Source: Methylobacillus rhizosphaerae
Lineage (GTDB): Bacteria; Pseudomonadota; Gammaproteobacteria; Burkholderiales; Methylophilaceae
DNA: 64,000 nt
Direction: 5' to 3'
Assembly (NCBI RefSeq): GCF_900187985.1
Contig: NZ_FZOA01000002.1
Location: 251,657 to 315,656 of the forward strand
The position numbers and the translations under genes were made by a program. Below, one piece after another: positions 42,986 to 56,142 of this stretch (positions within the stretch are counted from its first letter, which is position 1; each line of letters begins with the position of its first letter). Under the pieces are notes generated by a model. The model worked only from the letters and a program-made list of their open reading frames with translations, was not told where the DNA came from and made no database searches.

Positions 42986-45900
42986 TTGCGCCTGACTCAT
43001 CTAAAGCTTGCCGGATTTAAATCTTTTGTCGATCCCACCACCCTGCATCTTCATGCCCAGCGGGTCGGTGTTGTCGGACCCAATGGGTGCGGAAAATCCA
43101 ATGTCATGGAGTCTATACGCTGGGTGCTGGGTGAGTCCAGTGCAAAGGAAATGCGCAGCGAATCCATGTCCGATGTGATTTTCAATGGTTCGGGCAATCG
43201 CAAGCTGGCTTCACGGGCCAGTGTCGAGCTGGTTTTCGACAACAGCAGGGGAGAGGCCGCAGGCGAATGGTCGCAATATGCTGAAATAGCAGTCAAGCGC
43301 GTCATTGAGCGGGATAAAGGGTCCACTTATTTCATCAATAATACTGTGGTCAGGCGCCGTGATGTTGCTGATCTGTTTCTTGGTACCGGGCTCGGCGGGC
43401 GGGCGTATGCCATCATCGGCCAGAATACGATTTCCCGCATTGTAGAAGCAAGGCCTGAAGAAATGCGGGTTTTCCTTGAGGAAGCGGCAGGCGTTTCAAA
43501 ATACAAGGAGCGTCGCCGGGAAACGGAATCCCGTTTGCGGGATACCCGCGAAAACCTGCTCCGGGTTGAGGATATTCGCCAGGAGATGGGTAAGCAGATT
43601 ACGCGGCTGGAAGCCCAGGCGGCCATTACACTGCAATATCAGGAACTGCAATCAAGTCTCAAGCTTGCCCAGGGCCAGTTATGGTTCTTGAAACACCGGG
43701 AGGCCAGCGTTCGCTGGGAACAGTCACAAGCCCATGTCAGTACTCTCGGTGTGGATCTGGAGTCGCAGATGGCAATGCTGCGACAGAGCGAGAGTGGGCT
43801 GGAAATACTGCGGCAACAGCATCATGAGGCTGCAACTGCATTGCAGTCGGCACAGGCGGCTTATTATGAAGCCAATGCTGAAGTGTCCAACCTGGAACAG
43901 CAATTGCAGCATACGCAGGAAGCCCGGCATCGCCTGCAAACGCAGTTACAGCAAATCGAGATTCAGGAGCGCAGGCTGGCTGGCCAACAATCCGAATTTT
44001 CGGCCAAGCTTGACGAGTTGCAAGTACAACAACAGGTGATGAGCCAGGACGAAACTTCATCCCATGCCAGCCTGCAACAGTTGCGGCAAAAGTTGCCAGA
44101 GGCGGAGCGGGCATTCCAGTCTGCATTACATACCCATTCTGCTGCGCAGCGCGCATTACATGAGGCGGAGCAGGCTATCCGCCTGGAAGAGACCAATCTC
44201 CGGCATGCGGAGCGCCATCGGGATGAAGCAAAACAGCGGCTGCAGCGATTGCAGCATGAACTCAAACAGCTCAAATTACCGGATGAGACAAGATTACTGA
44301 ATCTGCAGACCGAGCATGAACAGGCAGCTGCCGAACAATTAAGCGTTGAGCAGCAGTTGCAACAGGCGCGTGAGCAGGAGCAGCTGCAAGTCGATGTGGT
44401 CCGGGGGCTGAGAGAGCAGTTGCTGCAACGGGAGCGGGCATGGACCCAGGCCGGGGCTGAGGCCGCTTCATTACGCAAAATACAGAGCAATCTTGGCAAG
44501 GAACAGCAACTCGATGGCTGGTTGCAACAGCACGGGTTGCAGGACGGAGCCTGCCTGCGTTTGTGGCAGCAGCTCAGGATTGCTGACGGCTGGGAAACTG
44601 CGTTGGAAGCTGTGCTCGGCAGCAGGTTGAATGCCATTGTTACTGTCAATGCCAATATAGAGCGCATGGTGGTGCAACGACCACCGGCGGCAGTCGCGGT
44701 GATCCGTGCTGGCAGGGAGGCAATGGCAACCAGGTCCAGCCTGGGTGCTGTTGTTTCTGTACAGGATGCTGCACTGGAAGGTGTGGTGCAGGATTGGCTG
44801 GGATCATATTTGATTGCGGAAGATCATCAGCAAGCGGAGATGATATGTGCCACCCTGGAGTATGGGCAGACCGTGGTCACACGAGCTGGTGATCTCTATG
44901 ACCGGCATGGCATACAACTTTATGCCCAGCATTCAGCCTTGCACGGTGTTCTGGAGCGTCAACGGGAACTGGATGTGCTGGATGCAGTCTTGCCGGGGAT
45001 GCAGCACGAGGTTCAGGCTGCTCGCGAGGCCTTGCATGAAGCAGATGTTCTGCAGCAGCGTTATCGCCAGTCACAACAGCAATTGCAGCAGCAATTGCGG
45101 GATATGGCGCAATCACAGCATCAGCGCGGCTTGCAGATTCAACAGCTGCAACAGGAGTTTCAACATATCGGCCAGCGCCGTCAGGTGCTGGAGCTTGAGA
45201 TTACACAACTGGACGGACAGTGCGCACAATTAGAGAGCGGCTATCTGCAGCAGCGGCAGGGTTTACAGGTATTACAAGCTTCATTGACTGCGCTGCAGGC
45301 TGATCGTCAGACCAGCCAGGCTCGGCGCGCTGAGGCGGAAGGAGCGCTCAACCTGCTGCGTGTGGCAGTGCAGAAAGCTGAGCGTGAAGTACAGGAAAAG
45401 ACGTTCAACCAGAAATTGCTTGCCAGCAATATTGCAGATGCCAGCAGCCGCCTGAATGCCTTGCAGGAAGAGTTGCAGGCCCTGTTTGTGCGCAGGGATG
45501 AGGCAGCGGCCTTGCTGCAGGCGTCGAAGATGGAGCATCTCAAGCAGAACCTTGAGACGGCCATCAATCTCAAGCAACAACGTGAAGCAGCATTGACTGG
45601 CGCGCGTGACCACCTGGCAGAAACCGAGAGTGCGCTGCAGTTGCAGGAGCGTACGCGCATGCAGTATGAGCAGTTATTGCATCCATTGCGTGACAAGCTG
45701 GAACAATCGCGGCTGGATGAGCAACAGGCGCGACTGTATGTTGAACAGTGCCAGCAGCAACTTGCGGAATGTGGACTGGAGGAAGGAGTACTGGTTCAAG
45801 GATTAAGTGCCAATATCAAGGTCAGTGACCTGGAGCGCAGGATACGTGCGCTTGATACCAGTATTGAGGCATTGGGGGCAGTCAATCTCGCGGCGTTGCA

Positions 45901-46489
45901 GGAGTTGGAAAGCGAACGTGAGCGCAAGCAGTACCTTGATAGCCAGGCAGGAGACCTGGAGCAGGCCATTGCGACGCTGGAGGATGCCATCCGGCGTATA
46001 GACCGCGAAACACGCCAGCGCCTGCAACATACCTATGATGAGGTGAACCGCAACTTTGCTGAGCTGTTCGCTGAACTGTTTGGCGGGGGACAGGCCAGGC
46101 TGGAAATGCTGGGAGATGAAATTCTGGACACTGGTATGCAGGTATTTGCCCAGCCACCTGGCAAGAAAAACAGTACGATCCATTTGCTGTCCGGAGGCGA
46201 AAAAGCATTGACCGCCCTGGCGCTGGTATTCGCATTGTTCAGGTTGAACCCTGCGCCATTCTGCCTGATGGATGAGGTTGATGCGCCACTGGATGACAGT
46301 AATACCGAGCGTTTTTGTGCATTAGTGAAAAAAATGTCCGAGCGCACGCAATTTTTATTTGTCAGCCATAATAAAATAACCATGGAAATGGCTCAGCAGC
46401 TGATAGGCGTCACCATGCAAGAATCCGGTGTCTCCCGAGTTGTGGAGGTGGATATGGCGACTGCATTGCAAATGCATGAAGTGGCATAA
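42986..46489 (+). CDS. smc: Chromosome partition protein SMC
   Basis: ATPase of 1167 residues that shapes and segregates the chromosome, with ScpA and ScpB as usual partners (not in the window). The start is a TTG giving the canonical RLTHLKLAGFKSFVDP. Walker A is GPNGCGKSN near residue 32. Two very long Gln-rich coiled coils (about 170-500 and 650-1000) flank a hinge near 510-630. The signature LLSGGEKALTALAL and Walker B CLMDEVDAPLDD lie at the C-terminus. It heads the smc-zipA-ligA group, an order seen in betaproteobacteria. Confidence 0.96.
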   Translation: MRLTHLKLAGFKSFVDPTTLHLHAQRVGVVGPNGCGKSNVMESIRWVLGESSAKEMRSESMSDVIFNGSGNRKLASRASVELVFDNSRGEAAGEWSQYAEIAVKRVIERDKGSTYFINNTVVRRRDVADLFLGTGLGGRAYAIIGQNTISRIVEARPEEMRVFLEEAAGVSKYKERRRETESRLRDTRENLLRVEDIRQEMGKQITRLEAQAAITLQYQELQSSLKLAQGQLWFLKHREASVRWEQSQAHVSTLGVDLESQMAMLRQSESGLEILRQQHHEAATALQSAQAAYYEANAEVSNLEQQLQHTQEARHRLQTQLQQIEIQERRLAGQQSEFSAKLDELQVQQQVMSQDETSSHASLQQLRQKLPEAERAFQSALHTHSAAQRALHEAEQAIRLEETNLRHAERHRDEAKQRLQRLQHELKQLKLPDETRLLNLQTEHEQAAAEQLSVEQQLQQAREQEQLQVDVVRGLREQLLQRERAWTQAGAEAASLRKIQSNLGKEQQLDGWLQQHGLQDGACLRLWQQLRIADGWETALEAVLGSRLNAIVTVNANIERMVVQRPPAAVAVIRAGREAMATRSSLGAVVSVQDAALEGVVQDWLGSYLIAEDHQQAEMICATLEYGQTVVTRAGDLYDRHGIQLYAQHSALHGVLERQRELDVLDAVLPGMQHEVQAAREALHEADVLQQRYRQSQQQLQQQLRDMAQSQHQRGLQIQQLQQEFQHIGQRRQVLELEITQLDGQCAQLESGYLQQRQGLQVLQASLTALQADRQTSQARRAEAEGALNLLRVAVQKAEREVQEKTFNQKLLASNIADASSRLNALQEELQALFVRRDEAAALLQASKMEHLKQNLETAINLKQQREAALTGARDHLAETESALQLQERTRMQYEQLLHPLRDKLEQSRLDEQQARLYVEQCQQQLAECGLEEGVLVQGLSANIKVSDLERRIRALDTSIEALGAVNLAALQELESERERKQYLDSQAGDLEQAIATLEDAIRRIDRETRQRLQHTYDEVNRNFAELFAELFGGGQARLEMLGDEILDTGMQVFAQPPGKKNSTIHLLSGGEKALTALALVFALFRLNPAPFCLMDEVDAPLDDSNTERFCALVKKMSERTQFLFVSHNKITMEMAQQLIGVTMQESGVSRVVEVDMATALQMHEVA

Positions 46490-46576
46490 GAGGATTCCGA
46501 TGTCTGGAGATGTATCGGAGTACCGTGAATAAAACAGGATTATTTATCAGATCAATAAGTGTGGAGTATTAAAATA

Positions 46577-47869
46577 ATGACTGATCTACATTGGGCCTTA
46601 TTGGGTCTGGGCATACTCATTATCGCTGCAGTGCTCGTATTCAACTGGTGGCAGGAGCGCAAGTTCAAGCAGGAAACCTCCAAGCGTTTTGAGGCACCGC
46701 AATATGATGCGCTGATGGAGGAAATGGAAGGCGGTCGTAATGAGGAGTTCCATATCAACCCTGATGTCATTCTGAAAGATGACGAGGGTGAAGTCACGAG
46801 TGCAGCTGAACTCACAGGTCAGCAGGTAGAGCAGTATGACGCTGATGCCAGCGCCCTTGAGTCTTCCGAGCCCTCATCGGTGCAGCAGCTCGATGATAAT
46901 GCAGCATCCTCTCTGGCAGAGGAGTTGCCTATGGCAAGCGAGCCTGCACCATGGGAAGACGAGGAGCAGGCAGCCAGTGCCGTGCCTGAACCAGAAATAG
47001 TAAGGCAAGCTGTTTCTGCTGCAGACATTAGCCTGCCTGCTATGGTGAATCCTGCCATTGACCTTGCCGCAGTGCTGGTATTGCCCAAGGCTGTTGCTGG
47101 CAATAGGTTGCGGGAGTTCCTGTTGTCCATTACCGACATAGACAAACCTGTGCATGCCTACGGCCTCGCTGATGATAGACAGTGGCATCTGCTGACGCGC
47201 GAGCAGGAGTTCTCCATGTTCACTGCCGTTACATGTGCATTGCAGCTGGTGGACCGTGCTGGTGCAGTATCGAGAGGAACGCTGTCGCGCTTTCATCTGG
47301 CGATTGAAGACCTGGCACAAACACTTGGCGCCACTGTGGAATGGCGAAGCGAGGATGCGCCTTTGCAGCAGGCTGCCGCACTGGATCAATTCTGCATCGA
47401 AGTGGATCAGATGGTGGCTTTTCACCTGGTTGCGGGAGAAGCCGGACTGTTTGCCGGTACCAAGTTCCGTGGCCTGATGGAAACGGCGGGGCTGGTGCTG
47501 GGAGATGAGGGTACCTATTACTCAATGCTGGAGAGTGCTGATGGCAGCCGGCAAGTGCTGTTTTCCATCGTGAATCACGACAAGCAGCCATTCAGCCTTG
47601 AAATGTTGCGTACTTCCACGATTCGCGGCGTGACATTCCAACTGGATATTCCCCGGGTCCCGGTCCGGGCTGCCGCTTATGACCAGATGGTGAAACTGGC
47701 ACGCAACCTGGAGCAGAGCCTGGGGGCTCACCTGGTGGATGATAAACAACGCGAACTCAGCGATGTGCAAATCGACAATATCCGCCAGCAGATCAAGGTA
47801 ATTCATAGCAAGATGCAAGATCGTCATATCGCGCCGGGCGAGGCGTATGCATTGCGCCTGTTCTCTTGA
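46577..47869 (+). CDS. zipA: Cell division protein ZipA-like (FtsZ-binding C-terminal domain)
   Basis: Protein of 430 residues. A single N-terminal membrane helix (HWALLGLGILIIAAVLVF) is followed by a basic stretch, an acidic low-complexity linker (about 60-150) and the C-terminal ZipA domain (about 290-425) with KFRGLMETAGLVLGDEGTYY. ZipA anchors FtsZ to the membrane during division. The overall sequence is diverged from the enterobacterial protein, but position between smc and ligA supports the call. The ATG at 46577 is used. Confidence 0.85.
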   Translation: MTDLHWALLGLGILIIAAVLVFNWWQERKFKQETSKRFEAPQYDALMEEMEGGRNEEFHINPDVILKDDEGEVTSAAELTGQQVEQYDADASALESSEPSSVQQLDDNAASSLAEELPMASEPAPWEDEEQAASAVPEPEIVRQAVSAADISLPAMVNPAIDLAAVLVLPKAVAGNRLREFLLSITDIDKPVHAYGLADDRQWHLLTREQEFSMFTAVTCALQLVDRAGAVSRGTLSRFHLAIEDLAQTLGATVEWRSEDAPLQQAAALDQFCIEVDQMVAFHLVAGEAGLFAGTKFRGLMETAGLVLGDEGTYYSMLESADGSRQVLFSIVNHDKQPFSLEMLRTSTIRGVTFQLDIPRVPVRAAAYDQMVKLARNLEQSLGAHLVDDKQRELSDVQIDNIRQQIKVIHSKMQDRHIAPGEAYALRLFS

Positions 47870-50751
<2,882 letters not shown>

Positions 50752-50753
50752 AC

Positions 50754-51656
50754 ATGCCGTTTCTTAGAGTTCTGATCATCCTGATATTTGCAGGCAATGT
50801 AGCGCATGCCCGAGCCAATCCGGCTGAAAGCTGTTTGCACGCACTGAGTGATGGCGATGCAGATACTGCCTTGGCACAGGCAGAGCAAGCGCTTGTGCAG
50901 CAGCAGAACCAGCGTGATTTGCTGCTGTGCAAGGGCAGGGCGGAGTTGAATCTGGGACGGGGGGAGGATGCACTCAAAAGTTTTACCGCTGCAGAATTAC
51001 AAGCCAAGACAGGGAATGAGCGCATGGTGACTGATTTGCTCAAAGGCAATGCCTACAAGGCATTGGGGCAGTTTGCACAAGCCCAGTCCAGCTATGAGGC
51101 TGCACTGGCGCTGGCTGTACAGGAAAAGAACCAGAAGTTCCAGGTGATCTCCAACCTGCTGGCGGGTGAGGCAGCGATGCAACAGGAACAGTTGCCGCAG
51201 GCGCAGGAATATTATGAGGCTGCACTCCGGCTTGCAGGCAACAATAACGAACGTGCGGATGCCAATGAACACCTGGCTCAGCTCAAGGCAAAACAAGGGT
51301 TGTACGATAATGCCATTGAACACCAGGTGAAGGCCCTGGTCATGCAGACAAGTGATGGCAGTTTTGATGCCTATGCCAATGCCGGGTTGGAACTTGGGTA
51401 TCTTTATATCGGTGCCAAGGATTTCAACAATGCTGAGAGAAGCCTCAATAAAATCATCGACAAGGCCAGGGAGGCCGAAGATGGGTACTGGACAGCCAAG
51501 GGTTATTATTATCTGGGACTGAACTTCATTGCTGCCAAACAGGCTGACAAGGCGCGGGACGCATTGAACGAGGCACGGGAAATCGGGGAAGCCATAGGTG
51601 CGGAAAAGTTGACTGCAGAAGTGAACTTGCAGTTGCAAAACCTATCACAACATTAG
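50754..51656 (+). CDS. Secreted tetratricopeptide-repeat protein
   Basis: Protein of 300 residues with a signal peptide (MPFLRVLIILIFAGNVAHA) and about six TPR-like units, for example NAYKALGQFAQAQSSYEAAL and AAMQQEQLPQAQEYYEAAL. Probably periplasmic, as a scaffold for protein contacts. It is tightly packed behind cysQ and 64 bp before msrP. No specific function can be given. Confidence 0.82.
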   Translation: MPFLRVLIILIFAGNVAHARANPAESCLHALSDGDADTALAQAEQALVQQQNQRDLLLCKGRAELNLGRGEDALKSFTAAELQAKTGNERMVTDLLKGNAYKALGQFAQAQSSYEAALALAVQEKNQKFQVISNLLAGEAAMQQEQLPQAQEYYEAALRLAGNNNERADANEHLAQLKAKQGLYDNAIEHQVKALVMQTSDGSFDAYANAGLELGYLYIGAKDFNNAERSLNKIIDKAREAEDGYWTAKGYYYLGLNFIAAKQADKARDALNEAREIGEAIGAEKLTAEVNLQLQNLSQH

Positions 51657-51720
51657 TATCTCCTGCTGTGCCAGCTTGCTTTAAGCTGGTGTTATGGTGC
51701 AATTGCTTGAAAGGGCAATC

Positions 51721-52683
51721 ATGTTGATAGGCCGGCCTCCTGACATTGTAAGTTCCGACATTACCCCTGAGCACGTGTTTAGGCAGCGACGTGAGCTGAT
51801 CAAGGCTGCAGGATTAGGCGGCATACTGGCGTTGGGCGGATGGCGTCACCTTGGGTTTGCAGCCGGAACCGGGCATCAGCCAGCCCTCCAGCATATCCAG
51901 AAGACTACATATGGCCGGGAAGAGAAGCTGACTTCCTATCGTGATATCACCAGTTACAACAATTTCTACGAGTTTGGTACAAGCAAAGAACAGCCTGCGG
52001 AAAATGCCGGTCGGTTCAAGACTGCTCCATGGACTATTGCGGTTGAAGGAGAGGTGCTCAAGCCGCGCCAGCTGGGAATGGAGGAGCTGATGAAGCTTGC
52101 TCCCCTGGAAGAGCGGATTTACCGCATGCGCTGTGTGGAAGGCTGGTCGATGGTGATTCCTTGGGTAGGAATCCCGCTTGCGAGCCTCATTAAACTGGTT
52201 CAGCCTACCGCGAATGCAAAGTTCATTGAATTTATCTCTGCTGCAGATGATGCCACCATGCCAGGTGTCCGCGCGCCAATACTGGACTGGCCTTACCGTG
52301 AGGCTCTGCGACTGGATGAGGCCAGGCACCCGCTGACCATACTCGCGCTTGGACTGTATGGTGAAATGCTTCCAGGCCAGAATGGTGCGCCGGTACGACT
52401 GGTTGTGCCATGGAAATACGGTTTCAAGGGTGGCAAGTCCATTGTGCGCATCCGCTTCGTGGAGAAAATGCCGCAAACTACCTGGATGCGGGCAGCTTCC
52501 ACGGAATACGGCTTCTACGCCAATGTGAATCCCACGGTCGACCATCCACGCTGGTCTCAGGCCAGTGAACGGCGGATTGGCACGGGTCTTTTCACGAAAC
52601 GGATTGCCACACAGATGTTCAATGGCTACGCAGAGCAGGTGGGCCAGTTGTATACCGGTATGGATTTGCGCAAGCACTTCTAG
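51721..52683 (+). CDS. msrP: Methionine sulfoxide reductase catalytic subunit MsrP (YedY)
   Basis: Periplasmic molybdopterin enzyme that repairs oxidised methionines in envelope proteins. The twin-arginine signal appears as FRQRRELIKAAGLGG. The Mo-ligand Cys is in YRMRCVEGWSMVIPW (residue 138). The C-terminal segment GFKGGKSIVRIRF and NPTVDHPRWSQ are family-typical. ATG 51721 gives 320 residues. It forms the msrPQ operon with the next gene (2 bp gap). The modABC importer in this window would supply its metal. Confidence 0.95.
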   Translation: MLIGRPPDIVSSDITPEHVFRQRRELIKAAGLGGILALGGWRHLGFAAGTGHQPALQHIQKTTYGREEKLTSYRDITSYNNFYEFGTSKEQPAENAGRFKTAPWTIAVEGEVLKPRQLGMEELMKLAPLEERIYRMRCVEGWSMVIPWVGIPLASLIKLVQPTANAKFIEFISAADDATMPGVRAPILDWPYREALRLDEARHPLTILALGLYGEMLPGQNGAPVRLVVPWKYGFKGGKSIVRIRFVEKMPQTTWMRAASTEYGFYANVNPTVDHPRWSQASERRIGTGLFTKRIATQMFNGYAEQVGQLYTGMDLRKHF

Positions 52684-52685
52684 GC

Positions 52686-53279
52686 ATGATTTCCAAATCC
52701 TTGTTGCCCTGGGTCAAGCGATGCCTGTTTCTTCTGGCCCTGCTGCCGCTAAGCAGGCTGTTCTGGTTAGGGTTTACGGACCAATTGGGTGCAAATCCGG
52801 TTGAATTTGTCGAACATTCTACGGGAACATGGGCGCTGGTCATCTTGTTGCTCACGCTTACAGTGACACCCTTGCACCGCGTGCCGGGTTGGGGATGGCT
52901 GGTCACGCTGCGGCGCATGCTGGGGCTGTTCATGTGTTTTTATGCCAGTCTGCATGTGCTGGCTTATATCTGGCTGGACCATTGGTTCGAGTGGTCGGCG
53001 ATTATCCAGGATATTGCCAAACATCCTTATGTGCTGGTGGGGTTTCTTGCCTTCATATGCACCATTCCACTTGCTGTGACATCCACTGATGGCATGATGC
53101 GCAGGTTGGGGAAGCGCTGGAAAACATTGCATTCCCTGGTGTATCTGATTGCCATCTTGGCGGTATTGCATTATCTGTGGCTGGTAAAACAGGATATTTC
53201 CCAACCGTTGGGTTACACCCTTATCCTGGCAGGACTTTTATTTTTCCGGTTGCACAGAAAACTCAAAAATAAAATTTAA
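52686..53279 (+). CDS. msrQ: Heme-binding membrane subunit MsrQ (YedZ)
   Basis: Inner-membrane cytochrome-b-like protein of 197 residues with six helices that passes electrons from the quinone pool or flavin reductase to MsrP. Conserved His residues occur in the helices (CFYASLHVLAYIWLDH, KTLHSLVYLIAILAVLHYLW). The RRMLGL element before the second helix is family-typical. Confidence 0.95.
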   Translation: MISKSLLPWVKRCLFLLALLPLSRLFWLGFTDQLGANPVEFVEHSTGTWALVILLLTLTVTPLHRVPGWGWLVTLRRMLGLFMCFYASLHVLAYIWLDHWFEWSAIIQDIAKHPYVLVGFLAFICTIPLAVTSTDGMMRRLGKRWKTLHSLVYLIAILAVLHYLWLVKQDISQPLGYTLILAGLLFFRLHRKLKNKI

Positions 53280-53469
53280 AAATTAATTAATAATTAAATA
53301 GTTAAAAAATATTATTAATGTATTAGTTGTAGTTTTAAGGGTTATTTGTTTGCTAACAATCTGTGATTACGAGAAAATAGCCGTCCAATTCTGAACAAAC
53401 GGGCATTACCGCTCTGGTTCACAAGACCTGGCATATAAAGGTCATTAATAAATAAAGAGGAGTGTGCAT
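53280..53469. other. AT-rich intergenic region upstream of the channel-like gene
   Basis: 190 bp; the first 70 are almost only A and T (TTAATTAATAATTAAATAG and similar). It probably contains the promoter of the next gene, but I see no clear -35/-10 pair. GAGGAG at 53457-53462 is the Shine-Dalgarno for ATG 53470. Confidence 0.5.
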
Positions 53470-54141
53470 ATGCAACATCAGATTGATATTTTTCTTACAT
53501 CTCTGAATGAGTTCTGGACGCAGGTAGCCAACTTTTTCCCCAAGATGCTGGCGGTTATCGTCATTCTGGCATTTGGCTGGGTATGTGCCAAAGTCGCATG
53601 CCTGGGGGTGAAGCGCATTCTGGAGTTGGCTCACTTTGACCGGTTCGCTGATAGTTCCGGCCTGGAGGCATTCCTCAAGCATGGCGATTTTGATCTGACC
53701 TTGAGCAGCGTTATCAGTCAGGTTATCTATTGGCTGGTCATCCTGTTGTTCGTCATCACGGGTGCCAACACATTAGGCCTGACAGAAGTTGCGCATATGC
53801 TGAACAATCTTGCCAATTATCTTCCCAAGATCATTGTGGCGATTCTGGTACTGATCTTCGGCACCTTGCTGGCACGTTTTGTTAATCGCCTGGTATTTGC
53901 CTGGCTGCACGGCATGAAATACGATGGTGCTCTCAGAATCAGCACAACCACGGAATATGGTATCCAGGTGTTTGCCTTGTTCGTTGCGCTTGAGCAGCTT
54001 GATATCGGAACACAGTTGCTGACTGCATTATTCGTGATCGTATTCGGCGCGATCTTCCTGGCATTGGCCATTGCGTTCGGCCTGGGTGGCAAGGAGCGGG
54101 CTGCCCAGTTGATCGAAGAGGTACGATCAAAGCGCAAATAA
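53470..54141 (+). CDS. Small mechanosensitive-channel-like membrane protein (conserved TM helix family)
   Basis: Protein of 223 residues with four to five membrane helices. It consists of repeats of the 'conserved TM helix' type found in MscS relatives (LPKIIVAILVLIFGTLLARFVNRLV, FPKMLAVIVILAFGWVCAKV), and ends with a Gly-rich helix AIAFGLGGKERAAQLIEEV that resembles the MscS pore helix. The cytoplasmic beta domain of MscS is absent. ATG 53470 was chosen for its GAGGAG site at 7 nt. Whether it gates ions is not known. Confidence 0.75.
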   Translation: MQHQIDIFLTSLNEFWTQVANFFPKMLAVIVILAFGWVCAKVACLGVKRILELAHFDRFADSSGLEAFLKHGDFDLTLSSVISQVIYWLVILLFVITGANTLGLTEVAHMLNNLANYLPKIIVAILVLIFGTLLARFVNRLVFAWLHGMKYDGALRISTTTEYGIQVFALFVALEQLDIGTQLLTALFVIVFGAIFLALAIAFGLGGKERAAQLIEEVRSKRK

Positions 54142-54169
54142 CAGCACAATCCTTAGCATGTATATCAGG

Positions 54170-54196
54170 CGCCGCTTTTGCGGCGTTTGGTATTTT
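54170..54196 (+). terminator. Intrinsic terminator after the channel-like gene
   Basis: Stem CGCCGC / GCGGCG with a TTTT loop, followed by TTTGGTATTTTT. The T run is interrupted, so strength is uncertain. Confidence 0.7.
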
Positions 54197-54305
54197 TGGC
54201 ACCTATAAGACAGTTCCTACAAATTGATCAGACTTGTCCTATTTATTCCAGTATCAATGGATTTTATAAAGATATCTCGACAGATAACTGGCACGGGGGA
54301 TGGAC

Positions 54306-54509
54306 ATGGCATTCGGTACTGTGAAGTGGTTCAATGATGCAAAGGGCTTTGGATTTATTGCGCCGGACGATGGCGGTGGGGATTTGTTTGCACATTTTTC
54401 TGAAATTCAGGCGAGTGGCTATAAAAGCCTGAAAGAGAATGACAGAGTGCAGTTCGACATTACTGAAACTGCCAAAGGCAAACAGGCTTCCAATATCCAG
54501 AAAGATTGA
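54306..54509 (+). CDS. Cold-shock protein (CspA family)
   Basis: Single-stranded nucleic-acid binding protein of 67 residues, five-strand OB fold. RNP1 is KGFGFIAPD and RNP2 is DLFAHFSEI, with the starting [15 protein letters not shown] chose ATG 54306 over 54300 because GGGGG (54295-54299) then lies at 6 nt. Short family members act as RNA chaperones. It stands alone between a terminator and the tig region. Confidence 0.95.
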   Translation: MAFGTVKWFNDAKGFGFIAPDDGGGDLFAHFSEIQASGYKSLKENDRVQFDITETAKGKQASNIQKD

Positions 54510-54837
54510 TCCTGACACATGGGGTATGTACTGCATTACCCCTTCTTCAGATTTTTCATCTCACTGCTTCGCTCACCTGATCCAACACTGCGTTGCGATC
54601 GTCTCCATTGGAATAACCTTATCTTTACATCGTTATTTTTATAGACAGCTATGCTAGAATCGCTAGCTAATATTCATATTGGCTCCTGATGCGAAAGCGT
54701 TGGAATGGGGCCAAATACTGGTGTAGGGCCGGATTCCGGTTTTGCAATTTTATTTTCAATTACTTGATTTGCGTCACGATTGCCGAATCGTCAAGGTGGC
54801 GCATTTGATCAAAATCTCGATTTAAGGAACACAGTAG
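54510..54837. other. Intergenic region between the cold-shock gene and tig
   Basis: 328 bp without a gene. GGGGTA / TACCCC at 54521-54542 is a weak hairpin that may end the cold-shock transcript. Around 54648-54660 the sequence TATGCTAGAATCGCTAG holds -10-like hexamers, probably for the tig-clpPX unit, but no good -35 is visible. AAGGA at 54823-54827 serves as the tig Shine-Dalgarno. Confidence 0.45.
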
Positions 54838-56142
54838 ATGCAAGCAACCGTTGAGACCATCAGCAATCTTGAGCGCAAAATGACGGTGTCTGTTCCAGTA
54901 CAACCACTGGAAGCAGAAGTGAATGAGCGTATCAATCGTTTGGCACGTACTGCCAAGATGCCTGGTTTTCGCCCTGGCAAGGTGCCATTGAATATTGTGC
55001 GTCAACAATATGGTGACCAGGTGCGCAATGAAGTGCTTTCAAATGCTGTAGAACGTAGCTTCAATGATGCTGTTGAGCAGAACAAGCTGCGTGTGGCTGG
55101 TTACCCTAACATTGAGCATAAGCCTTATGCGGATGCTGATGAAAAGATTGAGTATGTCGCCACATTCGAAGTGTTTCCTGAAATCAAGATCGGCGATCTC
55201 TCCAAAGCGGCAATCGAGCGCCCGGCACTAGAGATTGGCGAGGCTGAAGTAAAGAAAACCATTGATGTGCTGCTGCGTCAACGCGCTACTTTCGAGCCGG
55301 TCAAACGGGCCTCCAAGAAGGGCGATAAGTTGAATATCAGCTTGATTGCCTCCATTGATGGTGAAGAAGTGGAGCGCACGGATGAGAACGGCCTGGACCT
55401 GGTGATCGGTGAAGGTGGCAGATTCCCGGCTTTTGAAAGCGAACTGTCCGGTAACAAGGCAGGTAGTAACAAGGTATTCGAAATTGCTTATCCCGAAGAC
55501 CACAAACCGGAACAACTGGCTGGTAAGACTGTCAGCTACGATGTGACATTCAACTCTGTTGAACAAGCAAAACTGCCTGAGTTTGATGCTGATTTTGCCC
55601 GTAGTCTTGGCGTGGACGATGGTGATGTGGAAAAAATGCGTGAGGAAATCACTGCCAGCCTCAGGCAGGAAGTGGAAAAGCGTGTACGCGCAAAGCTGAA
55701 AGAGCAAGCATTTCAAGTTTTGCTGGACAGTACCGAGCTGGAATTGCCAAAGGCATTCATCAATGCTGAGATCGGCCGCTTGATGCAAACGACACAGAAC
55801 AACCTGAAACAGCGTGGAGTGGATCTGGCAAACGTCAATCTTGAGCCTGCCTTGTTTGAAGATCAGGCCAAGCGTAATGCGAGTTTACGACTGATACTGT
55901 CGGAATTGGTAAATGCAAACAACTTGCAAGCCAATGCTGAACAGATCCGTGCGATGGTGGACGTGTTTGCGCAAAGTTTCGAACGTCCTGATGATGTGGT
56001 GACCTGGTACTATGCCGATACCAAGCGTCTGGACGAGCCAGCAGCGTTGGCAACAGAAGAAAATGCGGTTGAATGGGTCTTGCAGTCTGCCAAGGTGACT
56101 GACAAGAAAGTCAAGTTTGATGACCTGATGGGAAATAACTAA
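54838..56142 (+). CDS. tig: Trigger factor
   Basis: Ribosome-bound chaperone and prolyl isomerase, 434 residues. The ribosome-docking signature is [13 protein letters not shown] near residue 45. The FKBP-type domain (about 150-245) and the helical C-terminal arms follow. The stop overlaps the clpP start (TAATG), so tig-clpP are coupled and clpX and lon follow, the standard proteobacterial block for folding and proteolysis. Confidence 0.97.
   Translation: MQATVETISNLERKMTVSVPVQPLEAEVNERINRLARTAKMPGFRPGKVPLNIVRQQYGDQVRNEVLSNAVERSFNDAVEQNKLRVAGYPNIEHKPYADADEKIEYVATFEVFPEIKIGDLSKAAIERPALEIGEAEVKKTIDVLLRQRATFEPVKRASKKGDKLNISLIASIDGEEVERTDENGLDLVIGEGGRFPAFESELSGNKAGSNKVFEIAYPEDHKPEQLAGKTVSYDVTFNSVEQAKLPEFDADFARSLGVDDGDVEKMREEITASLRQEVEKRVRAKLKEQAFQVLLDSTELELPKAFINAEIGRLMQTTQNNLKQRGVDLANVNLEPALFEDQAKRNASLRLILSELVNANNLQANAEQIRAMVDVFAQSFERPDDVVTWYYADTKRLDEPAALATEENAVEWVLQSAKVTDKKVKFDDLMGNN

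Noticed and set aside
44160..45560. Gln-rich repetitive stretch in smc as a separate repeat element
   Set aside because: It is the normal heptad coiled coil of SMC, in frame and without DNA-level repeats.
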